NCBI GenBank assembly: GCA_963921195.1 | Contig: OY992537.1 | Span: 930,001-994,000, forward strand | DNA length: 64,000 bases | Source of the DNA: Pegoplata infirma | Taxonomy: Eukaryota; Arthropoda; Insecta; Diptera; Anthomyiidae | Direction: 5' to 3' | In this document: piece after piece, positions 1-11,400 of the stretch | Position numbering within the stretch: position 1 is the first letter of the stretch | How the letters are laid out: each line of letters begins with the position of its first letter | The notes under the pieces: generated by a model | Seen by the model: only the letters and a program-made list of their open reading frames with translations | Databases searched by the model: none | What the model was told of the DNA's origin: nothing | Position numbers and translations under genes: made by a program

Positions 1-954
1 GAATAAAAACATGAATTAAAGAAAACATATACAACTTTTTGTAAAAAAAAACATAAATGCTGAAAAATTGTGCCAAAAGAGAAGAAAAAATTAACGCCTA
101 ATGACAAAATTAACAAAAAAATTGAACGACCGAACTAAAAGATAAAAATGATATAATGACCAATTGAGCTTAATGAACGAAAAGACCTAAAAGAGCGGAA
201 ATGAACGAACTAGATAAACCGCTCAGTTAAGTGAATAGTTCAATTGAACTAGTTCGTTCGTGAGCGACAAAACTCTAAAAAATACACCTCTGTGAAAGTG
301 ACATCCCTAATAATGTTAATTAAAAAAAATTTAAATGATAATACTGTAAGTATAATTTTAACTTTTGAAATGACACACCAAAACGCAGAAACTCGTAAAC
401 TTAGCTTTGGCTTGTGGAATCCAGGGGCATTCTCCGTTTTGCCTGGTCAGGTCAAAAACAAGAGACATTTCGTTTTCAAGTTTTGGGATTTTCAAGCGGG
501 TTTTTATTATATTTTCCAAGGGAAATTCCTTAAAAACTCTTTTACAATTACTTTATTTCGAATTTTCTTACTCTTATAATTATGGCCGATCAGTTTAGGC
601 TAATAAAATAATTTATTTTTTTAGTATAATTTTTATCGACCTTATCTATAATTATGTTGTTTTTTCTTAGAATTATCTAAGTCAGGCTTTCAAGGTCACA
701 GTAAATGAAAAATAAAAGACTATTTATTCATAATTTTACTCCTCCGACGTTTCGTTGAGATTTTTTCAACTTCCTCAGGGATTTTAAATTTTATTGAATA
801 TATAATCTTTACATTATAATTTTAAATAAATTTGTTTTTAAACAATACAACAAGTACCACATAAAACACAAAATAAATAAAATAAATAATAAAAATAAAA
901 TATATCACAGATGAACTTTCTTTTGGTATCACAGTTTAAAATTGTATTGGGTGG

Positions 955-1480
955 TTACAAACACTAAGAGTCGATTTACCGATACCCGTACGTCTGTCTG
1001 CCCATGTTAGCGTTGTGAGCACGATACAGGCCGAAATTATCAATCGATTTGGCTGAAATTTATGCTTCTTTTGGCCCAAGAACGTAGACCATTAAAGTTT
1101 GAAAAAAATCGGTTCAGGTTAAAACCTAGCCCCCATACAAACGTTTCCTATAAATTCGATCAAATGACTCTAAAAACCGTATAATATGGTCATCATATTT
1201 TGTATTAACAAATCATCACTTCAAATTATAAAGAAATCGGACCAGTTCTGCTTTTAGTTTCCATACAAACCACCCTACCGATATTCTCATAAATCTCTCA
1301 AAAATGTTTGGAAATAGAAAATATTTGATTTAAATTTGGATTGTAGGTCTTAAATGTATACTCTGGATGGTAACCTTATCAAACCTGATTGTAATTATAC
1401 CATTTTTGGACTGAGTGCCCATAAAAATATTTAGCCCGATTTAGTAAAATCGGTCTACGGGCAACAACAAAAAAGTTAAT
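955..1480 (+). repeat. Dispersed fly repeat, 'R' family fragment
   Basis: Contains the 'cgtctgtctgcc' tract, then 'gcacgatacaggcc' and a stretch about 'ggcccaag' and 'cccccatacaaac'. The same order of landmarks recurs, in the other orientation, at 54271-54900. This is the internal part of a dispersed repeat seen at least seven times in the window; the ends (AACAAGTAAAAAAG and GGGTATAAAA) are missing here. No coding capacity was seen. Confidence 0.6.
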
Positions 1481-1879
1481 TTGGTTTGTATGTGTTTCCC
1501 ACACCAAATAAAGATCTAAAAAAAGACATATTCCAGAACTACTGGTGTAGGAAATTATATTGTCGGTCTTGACAGACTTTAATTTTATTACTTGTTTAAA
1601 AACGTTTTCATGTTACTTTGGAAACTAAAAATTACACTGTGAAACAATCGAAGGGACATTTAAGGGACATTTCTTACGGCCTCAACTAAACCAAGACAGT
1701 TTGAAAGTATTTGTGTGTAGTAGTTAAACCCTCAATGGATGGGTTTTGCTCTGTAACGTCTGAAAATTTTTTTATAGCCCACTCAATTTTTATTTTTTTT
1801 TCAAAGCCGTTTGAAAAACGTCAAAAAAAAAATAATGTAAATGTTATTGGAATTTGATGAGCAATTTTTTCATAGGATA

Positions 1880-2090
1880 TACCCAGGAAAATTTGTTGGA
1901 ACAATAAAATTTTCTATGTACACAATAAAATTTTCTATGTACAATCATTTTTCAAAAAAAAAACTACTTGCTCTAAAAAAACGATTGATTTCGTGACAAA
2001 AATCGTTGATTCTGAAATGTTAAGTAGAACCGGTTGCAGGGAAATATGATGAGTTCTAAAACCGATTTCTGGATTATTTATCCAGAAAAT
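1880..2090 (+). repeat. Dispersed repeat, second copy at 40785-41040
   Basis: About 200 bp shared in the same orientation with 40785-41040. Shared landmarks are 'ttttctatgta', 'actacttgctctaaaa', 'aacgattg' and 'gtagaaccggttgcaggg'. In this copy the segment 'acaataaaattttctatgt' is tandemly doubled at about 1901-1940. The family is unidentified and no frame is evident. Confidence 0.55.
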
Positions 2091-2644
2091 TTTGCTGGAT
2101 ATTAACTCTCTGTCTTTCCTATTTATTGGTCATTTAAGCACTTTTTTTTTAAGAAATGGCTCAAAAGTCTACTACGACATGCGTTTAAAGGGTTTAAATG
2201 TTCTACGAATATTTTTCGCATCAAATTTCGGTAGGGGTTAATGAAGGCAGAAAGTTCGACTGGTATAAAAAAAAAATTAAAAAAAAGGTAAATTGTAAAG
2301 TATCACTAATTTTTTTATATTTATGCCAGAAATTGTATACAATTGTGATCAAGAAATATAGGAAAAAATATAATAAATTAATGATACGTTAAGCATAGTA
2401 CTCTGTTCGATTTCACGGGAAAAAATCTGTCAAACTCCATATAAAAAAAAAAAAAATTTGGCAACGCGAGGAATTATAGGGAAATTGTTAAAAAAAAGTT
2501 TTCACGCATTTTTATTATACAAGATAACTTAAATTGCAGTGAAAAAGTAACATTTCAGTTTTGTTATGATCGTTTTCTTCTTAAAATTCTCAAAAGTTGT
2601 TGATTTTAAATGTTTTATTGCGATTTGAGGCATTTAAAGTTTAA

Positions 2645-2771
2645 GGCTGGATTACTCAATGCTTCGTTATAAAATAACTCTCCGTTAAATTTAACTTTTT
2701 CATACAAATTTTGACATAAGGCTCCGTTAAATCGGCAGTTAGCAGCTAACTTTTCATTGAGTAATCCGCCC
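2645..2771. mobile_element. 127-bp Harbinger-like MITE, copy 1
   Basis: Terminal inverted repeats GGCTGGATTACTCAATG / CATTGAGTAATCCGCCC are flanked on both sides by TAA, a 3-bp target duplication typical of PIF/Harbinger elements (family rule is established, assignment is inferred). A second 127-bp copy in inverted orientation is at 16766-16892. Non-coding, non-autonomous. Confidence 0.75.
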
Positions 2772-3231
2772 TAAGTGAAATTTTCACCATAAAAAACAGA
2801 GTACTAGGCTTTACAATTTACCTTTTTTATGTATTTTTCTTATACCGCTCGAACTTTTTGCCTTGGGTAACCCGTAGTGAAATTTGAACGCATAAATAAG
2901 TAAAAACGCATAAATAAGTAGCCTTTTGAGCCATTTCTTTAAAAAGGCACTTAAATGGCCAACTAAATTCTATTGATATTTTTTTTTTTACTTTTTTCCA
3001 ACGCCTTTGAAAAAAAAAAAAAATTAGACGTTACAGAGCAAAACCCATGGGGGCTGTTGCTACTAAACACAAGAACTTTCAAACTGTCTTGGTTTGGTTG
3101 AGGCCCTAAAACGGCTGTTGCACTGTGTTATTTAATGTATTTTTTATACTTTGTTGAAAAATAATACAAGAACCAAAGACCAAGTATCTCAAAATGACAA
3201 CATCATATTAAGCATTTAAATACATATCGCT

Positions 3232-3371
3232 CATTTACTTGTATAGTGTCATAACTCAAAATATGTCGTTTTTGCGTAAACCATACAGAATTATTTGTTA
3301 TATCCAAACAGGTTTTCTCTAAAATCAAACATTTTGCGTTATGACACTATACAAGTAAATGAGCGATATGT
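3232..3371. mobile_element. 140-bp MITE with near-perfect long TIRs
   Basis: The first 34 or so bases (ACATATCGCTCATTTACTTG then TATAGTGTCATAAC) recur as a perfect reverse complement at the right end, leaving a spacer of about 70 bp. There is no coding capacity. Near-identity of the arms suggests recent insertion or selection for the hairpin. Target duplication is not clear in the A/T-rich flanks. Confidence 0.7.
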
Positions 3372-3480
3372 TAATTAAAAAAAGTGTTTTAAAACCTTTT
3401 TACAAGAATTAGTTTTTACGCATGATTTTTTTAATAATTAAAAAAAGACGGCATGCAACTTGTACATACTTTGAACTTTA

Positions 3481-4556
3481 ATATGAGGCATTCCACACCA
3501 AATGTCCAGCGAAAAAAAACACGTGTACCATAAACTTCTGAATAGCTTGTATGGATAGCCCTATATGGAAAATTGCGTTTTCGATTTTTCAGTTTTTCAA
3601 AAACTGGGCTTAGGAGGCGTGGTCAAATATTGGAAAAATGGTCAAATTTGAGGCGAGTTGCCTTGATTAAATATTTATCACATTAAAACGGAATGCACCA
3701 CAATCTTAAAAATTTACATTCTTAAATAGTTTCGTATGGGCTATCGAATAATTTTTTTTTCCTTGAAAAATTTTCAGAAATTTTCCATTTTTTAAAAAAG
3801 TCAATTTATCAAAAATCCGGCCACTTTTTTTTCTTTTTTTTAATTTTTTTTTTTAAGTTTAGATGTTTGTCCATCCACACAAAAAAATATCAGAAATGTA
3901 TTTTTCGTTTTTTTCGAGAAAATCGCATTTGAACTTTAATTTTCATAACAATTTTGTAATTTGCTTGTATTTCTTTGATTTAACGTTGCGAATGAATAAT
4001 ATTTATGCAATTAATATTACTCATTCGACACGTTAAAACAAGAAAATACAAGCAAATTACAAAATTGTTATAAAATTTAAAATTCAAATGCGATTTTCTC
4101 GAAAAAAACGAAAAATACATTTCTGATTTTTTTTTGTGTGGATGGACAAACATCTAAACTTAAAAAAAAAAAAATAAAAAAAAGAAAAAAAAAGTGTCCG
4201 GATTTTTGATAAATTGACTTTTTTAACAAATGGAAAATTTCAGAACGGGTTCTGAAAATTTTCTAAAGAAAAAAATTTTACTCGATAGTCCATACAAAAC
4301 TATATAAGAATGTAAATTTTTAAGATTGTGGTACATTCCGTTTTAATGTGATAAATATTTAATCAAGGCAACTCGCCTCAAATTTGACCATTTTTCCAAT
4401 ATTTGACCATGCCTTCTAAGCCCAGTTTTTGAAAATTAGAAAAACCAAAAACGAAATTTTCTTAGTTCCATATAGGGCTATCCAAACAACCTATTCAGAA
4501 ATTTTCGGGACATATGTTTTTCTGTAGCGGGACATTTGGTGTGGAATGCCTCATAT
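3481..4556. mobile_element. 1.08-kb foldback element
   Basis: The element starts ATATGAGGCATTCCACACCA and ends with the reverse complement. The complementarity continues almost to the centre near 4010-4020, so the whole 1,076 bp is a long imperfect palindrome. Landmarks on both arms include 'gaggcgagttgccttgatta', 'gtccatccacac' and 'tacaagcaaattac'. It has no long frame. The class is unassigned; it is best called a foldback element. Confidence 0.8.
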
Positions 4557-5354
4557 GTTTTTATCCAATAAAACTCGATTTAAACCTTTGAAAAAATTAA
4601 GATAGGCAATTGATATCAAGAGTGTTTGTCAAATTGCTTTTTACGCCAAAATATGTATATAAATAATTTTTAAAGAGTTTTTTCATAATAACTGAAGTAT
4701 ACCTAAAGAAGGTTTATTTGATAGATTTCGCATAAATATTTGCCAAACAAGTAAACCTTCATTAAGTATAACATAAGTATTATGAATAAAGGCCTTATTA
4801 AATTTGGATTAAGGTGCCTATTCACAGAAATGGGGTGAAATGGGGTGAACAGTCTAAAATCAACTTTTTCCAATTTGATTGCTGTGGTGCAATCATAAAA
4901 ACTCAAATAAAATCACAAATTTAAATTGCCAATTTTAGAATTTTTATATATATTTTTTTTTTTGTATTTTGTGGTGGGTTTATATTAGAAAATATTGAAA
5001 TTACGACCGAACTTGTAGACACTTTGTTATGACTGTGAATAGGCCCGTTAATTTGAAAATAGCTGAGAAAACCAATTTGATAACCACCTTAATATTTAGT
5101 GCCTATTTAAATTTTATTCATAACTTGTATTTTTGGATACAAATTAAATAATAACAATAAATTTTATTTATTTTTTGCCTCTACCTCTTAAAATTCTATT
5201 GTCTTGCTTTAAAATTTTAATATTAATTATGTTTATATTTAATTTGATTATTTTCTTTTTTAAATTCACAAACAAAAAAAAAACAATGATTTAAAAAATC
5301 TATAACATCCCATATTTTATACTTCTTTCATAAATTATTAAACCACTTATATAG

Positions 5355-5465
5355 GATGTTATAAGTCAAGAAGTTGATGAATTACTTCAATCGCTAACAA
5401 CGGTCGAAGGTGCCATAGCATATTTGCCACAGCACAGTTTGGATGGCATGCTGCAAGGTTTGAAG
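5355..5465 (+). CDS. Msp300: Msp300 exon a (37 codons)
   Basis: Acceptor ...ttatatag, donor GTAAGT, phase 0 at both ends. It encodes [14 protein letters not shown] and onward, an amphipathic helix ending in MLQGLK, typical of part of a spectrin repeat. Too short to appear as an independent long frame; supported by splice signals and by continuity with the next exon. Confidence 0.8.
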
Positions 5466-8400
5466 GTAAGTCTATTGAATGTTACGAAACGGAATGTTGT
5501 TACATATTTAATTATTTTTAATTTCTTTGAAAGAATGAAATTATTTTATTACATTAAAAAAAAAAAAAACACTTCATTAAGCTCACAGCAACCTGACAAA
5601 TGAAATGCTTTTTCAAAATATTTTCATATTTTCAATATAAAAAGTTAATTTTGTTTGTTAATCTGCTAACATTATACCAAAAAACAAAAAAATTAAATAA
5701 TGTTTATGAATGTGAAAAATTATTGACAAAAAAAAAATCCGTGATTAACTTTTATACTTACATATTAACGTCATTACCACTCACAAGCATACATTTTTTG
5801 AGTTTTGAAAGAGTTTTGGTTAGGATTATTATTATTGTTGAAAAAAAAAAAATACATAGGTATTTCAAGGATTTATTGCGATTGTGTTCTTTTTTATTTT
5901 TGTTTAAATCGATTATGGGAAATTTCAATAGTATGTTATTTTCTCTCTCTCTCTTTCGTACTCAATTTATTAGCTAATCCAAGAAAACCTGGAATATCAA
6001 GAACAGGAAGCTCAACGATTGAAAGCCATTAGCCAGACTTTACCAACGGATCCTGCTACGGAAAGACTATTGAATGAAATTACAGATCGCATAGATTTAC
6101 TACTAAGACGTACGCAGCAAGGAATTACCATGATAGCGGTAAGTTAAATAATTTATTTTAAATAGTTAAATAGAATTTAAAAAGAATTGGGTATTTGGGA
6201 ACTTTGTAGTTAAAATGGAATTCCAACAAACCGAAAAGTCTCTACCTAATACTTTTCGGGGTTGAATTCTTGCTAATCAAACCACTGACAGTGATATCGT
6301 TGATGCTCAAAAAAAAAAAAAAAAAAAACTTTTAAAAAAGCAACGATTTTTATAAATAATGAGAAAAACCCGTTTATAATTCAAACGTTTCCAATGCATA
6401 AAAATCAATTTTTAGTAAAAACAAACAATTTTTCCTTTTAGCAACTTCCTTCCTAAGGTACAATTTACGTGGCTAAACATGCTTATAAGTAGGGATGAGA
6501 TTTTCATGCACTAAAAAATCGAAAATATGCGCTTAAAATATGCGCATAAAAAATTCGAAATATGGTCTAAAAACCTTAAAATATGCACTAAAAAATAAAA
6601 TGTGTACAATAAAAATCTTGTTTTCATTGGTAAAACTTCTTAAAAAGCAAAAAATAACGTCGGGCTTAAATAGTAACATTTAAAACTTTATATGAGCAAG
6701 ATTTTTTTATAAATTAAGAAAATCTTAAAAAAAAAAAATAAAAAGAAAAAGAAATTTTTTTCTTGTTTTCAAAATTTAAAAAAGTTTTTGGAAAAAATAA
6801 ATTTCAATTTGTGTTTTTGCTAATTTATACCAAAATATGCAAAAATATGCACTTAAAAGTTCGAAATATGCACAAAATATGCATTTAAAATCAAAATATG
6901 CATAAATATGCATTTTCACCAAAATATGCTAAAATATGCCAAAACAAATCGATGCCATTTTAACGCAAATTTCTTGTATTGAGCATGGGGTTCCAAAAAT
7001 CCCAATTTTGTCATGTCTCATTTAAACTTGGAAAGAAATACGTTTTTCGCTTACGTGAACGTGACTAACTACTAAAAATTAAAATTATTTTTCCTAATTC
7101 TTATTCTTAATTGTTTTTTGTAATAGAACGCTGCTCACTCCCAAAAGAAACGAACACAGGAATTGGAAGAATATCAAGAACATTTGACACAAATTGAATT
7201 ATGGATTCAACAAGTTACCCAAGAGCTTAAGGATTTGGAACTGACGCCGGATAGTCCTAACGATGAACCTACTTTGAGGTCTCAAGTAGAAAAGAGTCAG
7301 CACTTATTACGTACTCTTAAAGATAGACAACAATCCTTGGAAGAATTAGTGGAAAAAACTAAACCTTTGTTGGCTCACGAAGACGTTGCTCCCTTAGCCA
7401 ATGCATTAATTGAACAATTGCAGTATGTTATCACAATACTAAGAGAACAAATTACAGTTGCCACAACTCGAATCTATACTATTGAAACAAGAATTGTTGA
7501 GTTGAGGAGAGCGAAACAAGAGGACGAACAACGCAAGAGAATTTTGGCTGAACAGCAAATACAACCACCCAAAAGTGTATCTCACGAGTCGGTGGATTCT
7601 AATGCTAGTACCGTAGACTCTAGTTCAATGCCCGAAGAAGAAGTAGTGCCAGCAGCATATACGGTGGAAACGCAAACTTCAGCTAGTTTAGAAATTCCTC
7701 AACAAGTTTCTAAGGAATGTATTACGGTTGAGGCACAAACAAGTTTTCCAAAAGATGAAGTTGTTACAGTGGAAACTGTTGAAACTGCCATGCAAACCCA
7801 AAAAGAAATTAAACCTACCGAAAATATCACTATTACCCAAGTTCAAAAACAAGATGGTCAAGAACTTATTACAATTGATACTAAGCTTAACCCAGAAGTA
7901 TCGGAAGTTCCTGAAAATGTAGAAATCGAAGCACGCTACCATCAAAAACCACACAAAGATGTGGAAAGATCTACTGAATTGGTATTGAAAAATGTACCAG
8001 AAGTTTTTGAAACGACTTTTGTAGAGCCGGATGAAACGACCACTGAAGTTGTAGTGGGTCCAGATGGTACTAAGCACATTATTCTAAAGAAAGTCACTCG
8101 TACTCGTCAACAAATTGTCCAACAACAACAAGTAAGTTCGATTGCTACCGTCACCGATGCCGACGGCAACATAAAGGTCGAATCAACAGACCAAGTTAAT
8201 CTGGAAAATATACAGACATTTGATAGGACGGGCGATGATAAGACTGGCTTCACAACAATTGTAACCCATCAAACACGTGGCACTTTAGTTGATGGCTCCA
8301 ATCCGGAAACCGTGATAATTCAAGAATTTGAAACAGCTCCGGTAGTAGAAAAATACGAAGAATTGCATTCGCCGGATGTGGAGGTACATGGTGTTCCTTT

Positions 8401-11400
8401 ACACGAAGGTGATATCGCATATTTAGATGCAAAGAACCTAGAACACATTCAAACTGTGCCCTCAGAAGAAGTCACCCAAGGCAGTATTCGAGCTGTTGTA
8501 CAACAAGTAACCCGCAAGATTATACGTAAGACACGTAAAATTATTAAACGTATTGTTATCATTGATGGCAAAGAACATGTTACCGAAGAAATTGTTGAAG
8601 AGCCCGAAGAAATTGAAGTAACTGAAGAGGAACTTGCTCCCGATGTTAATGTCAGCATCGTACGTACTGTCAATGGTAAAGTGGTAACTGAAGAAGAATT
8701 TGAGCGTCTAACTAAACAGCCTGGCGTAGTTATTCAAGAAATCTCCACTGATCTCACAGATGCCCCAAAAACAGCTCAACAGGTATTTGATATTGATTCC
8801 TCCACTATGACCACTACAACAACCACAAAACACGATACACAAAAACCAACAACTCTGACGACTATTGAAACAACAACATCAGAAACTCCAGAACGAACTA
8901 TTCAAGCACAAGTAGAAATTATTGAATTACCTGCACATAAAGTAGAAATTGAGAAAGTTGTTGACACTGTAGTAGAAACTCAAAATGATGACGTCGCACC
9001 AACAAAATCCATTGACACTGTTTCAGTCCAACTAATGAAGGAGGAGCCTAAAGTGGAAGACCTCCAAGATATTTGGCCGGCACAACATCACCTACAGCCA
9101 ACCGATATTGAATTCTCCCAACATACTGAAACACCTGTCCTGCCTATTACAACCACTCCAAAATCGAATGAGCAAATTTGGCCGCTAAGTGAAGAAACCG
9201 GCTACCCAGTTACATTAGAACGGTATGAATTTGATAAGCGCACTCAACAACCAAAAGTTAAATCAAATGAAGAAATAACAGTTATTACTACAACTGAAGA
9301 ACTTAAGTCAACTGATTTATCCCAATCAGTTTCAATTGGAAGTGAGAAACCCATTCATGATGATGAAGTCATTGCACTTATACCAACTCCAGAGCATGAA
9401 AATATTGCTAAGGATTCAAAACAAGTGGTAACAGAATTTATAGATCAAGAAAAACAACCAACTGAAAGTGTTACAGTTCCGGAAAAGAAAGTGGAAGAAA
9501 TAAAAGTTCCAGAAAAAATAGTTGAAACTACCGAAAATCCTGAAATAATAAATGTCAAAGCCGAACAAATACCTGACAAGGCTACAATAACAATTGTAAA
9601 AACCATGGTAGAGACAACATTACCTGGTATGTCGAAACCCATATCAGAGGCCGAAGAAATTTCCCATCATCTTTCTCAGACATCATTGCTGGAGGATTCT
9701 ATTGCTGGATCACAACCTGAAAGTTTAGGCACTACAGTATCTAGCGAAGATCGTTTTATTGATAAACCAACTGAGGTCAAGCCTATTTTAGACATTAAGT
9801 CCACTACTCAGCTATTTATAGCTGGAGAGGCATTAGCTTCACCTATAACTATGACCGCTCCATCTATCGAAGGTAATGGTTCCAGTGTGCTAAAGGTTGT
9901 TATTTCTGATGGTATAAGTTCTGAACCACCTAAGGTTACTATGAAAATCATTGAAAGTGGTACCGTTATTGAACCAGTAACAGAATCTGAGGGTGATACG
10001 AAACGAAGTAAAAAGAAAAAGAAGAGAAAAGAATTACCACATCCAATTGAAGAGCCAGAACAACAAGCTCCAATTGCCGAAATCGCAGTTGAGCAACCTT
10101 TAGAAGAAAACTTGAAAGAACCTGAAGAAACTTCAACAGTTTCTGAACTTGGTTATGAAGCCGAAGAAAAAACAATTGAAGAAGAAGTTGATTCAAAACA
10201 AGGCAAAAAGAAGAAACGCAACAAAAAGAAACAAGCTGTAAAGATACCCAATGAAGACGATACTCATATGGCTTTATCCTCTTTGGAAACAGATGTGACA
10301 CTGCCATCAGAAAGTTTAGAATCTGAAGGAAAATTATTGCAAGAAACCGTTATCGAAATCAGCCCAGACAGTGAGTTGTCTAGTATTTCAATTGATACTT
10401 CAGTAAAAGTAGTTGAAGAAGCAGTCGTCTCATCGGAATCAGAATCTCCCAGAGAGCCAGTTAAAGAAATTGTAATGCCAGTGGATGTGGTAGAATTGTC
10501 CTATGTACAAGATGAACAACAACAAACTACACCGCGAGAAGAACCTGTTGAACTGATAAGTTTACCACATATTGAACAAGATGTCAAGGAAGTGCAAACA
10601 TCTCCGCTACATCGTCCTCTTTTGGAGGAAGTATCAATTCAAACTAGTCTAGAACCAGAAAACAAGGAATCCGAATCCCAAACCATTGTAATAGAACTGA
10701 ATGAAACTGAAGTTCAAACAGATCAAATTCAAGAAGCAGCAGAAGATAATAAGAAAACTGCTGCAATTGTTGCAATGACAACTGAAGAAGTCCAAACTGA
10801 AGATGAACAGCCCAAGGTAGAAACATCACACTCTTCCAGTCAAACATTTGTAATATCAACTTTGGAAAAAGAGCTCCAAACAACACCACGCGATTCACCC
10901 CGTGAACCTCATGTTTCAATAACTGATATTGTCACACCTCTTGTTAAAGAGTTGATTGGTGATATTACTTTTGATCTACCCGAGCAAAAGATTGAAACAT
11001 TCGAACAAGCTACCGTCACCGAAGATAAACCAACACAAGAATCTTTCGTTCAAACTTTGGAGCCGGAACCGATCCAATTCAATCCAATTGATCAACAGGA
11101 CCAGCAAACTTCTACTATTGAATTTGTGCTCACATCCACAGCAGACACACAAACCTCACCCAGGAAGGAGTCAATTTTATTGATTGAACCAACTGCTGAA
11201 GATTCTTCAGTTTCCATATCCGAGCCTTATGAATTGGAAATTCAAACTACGGTAACAATACCGGCCGATTCAGATACATCCGAGGCTCAACCCGTAATAT
11301 ATGAACATACCGAAACAATTGAACTTCCTAAAAAAGAGAAAAAATCTGAAGAGAAAACGATAGATATGATATCCTCTGAATTGCCTGAAGTAAATGTTCA

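Larger units (their letters stand above)
1670..3130. repeat. Imperfect inverted repeat with nested MITE
   Basis: The left arm contains 'ccaagacagtttgaaag' and 'gggttttgctctgtaacgtc'. The right arm contains their reverse complements near 3025-3100 ('gacgttacagagcaaaaccc', 'ctttcaaactgtcttgg'). Inner arm segments also match ('ggtaaattgtaaag' near 2287 against 'ctttacaatttacc' near 2810). The 127-bp MITE at 2645-2771 sits between the arms. Arms are diverged, so this is an old foldback element. A related inverted structure occurs at 46920-48600. Confidence 0.6.
1..5354 (+). other. Msp300: Partial Msp300 intron, repeat-filled
   Basis: No coding segment resembling a spectrin repeat was found here. 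The first recognised exon begins at 5355 after an acceptor, in phase 0, so this stretch is read as the 3' part of a long intron whose donor lies outside the window. It holds a dispersed-repeat fragment (955-1480), a large imperfect inverted repeat (1670-3130) with a 127-bp MITE in its middle, a 140-bp MITE (3232-3371) and a 1.08-kb foldback (3481-4556). Positions 1-950 and 4560-5354 are A/T-rich with no clear feature, apart from a CTGAGGA-hairpin-GAAA motif on the - strand near 742-782. Confidence 0.6.

Noticed and set aside
292..598. Two overlapping small + strand frames
   Set aside because: A/T-rich, no recognisable family, no splice or start context; likely chance frames in the Msp300 intron.
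2198..2392. 64-residue frame with Lys runs
   Set aside because: Lies within the imperfect inverted repeat and reads homopolymer A tracts.
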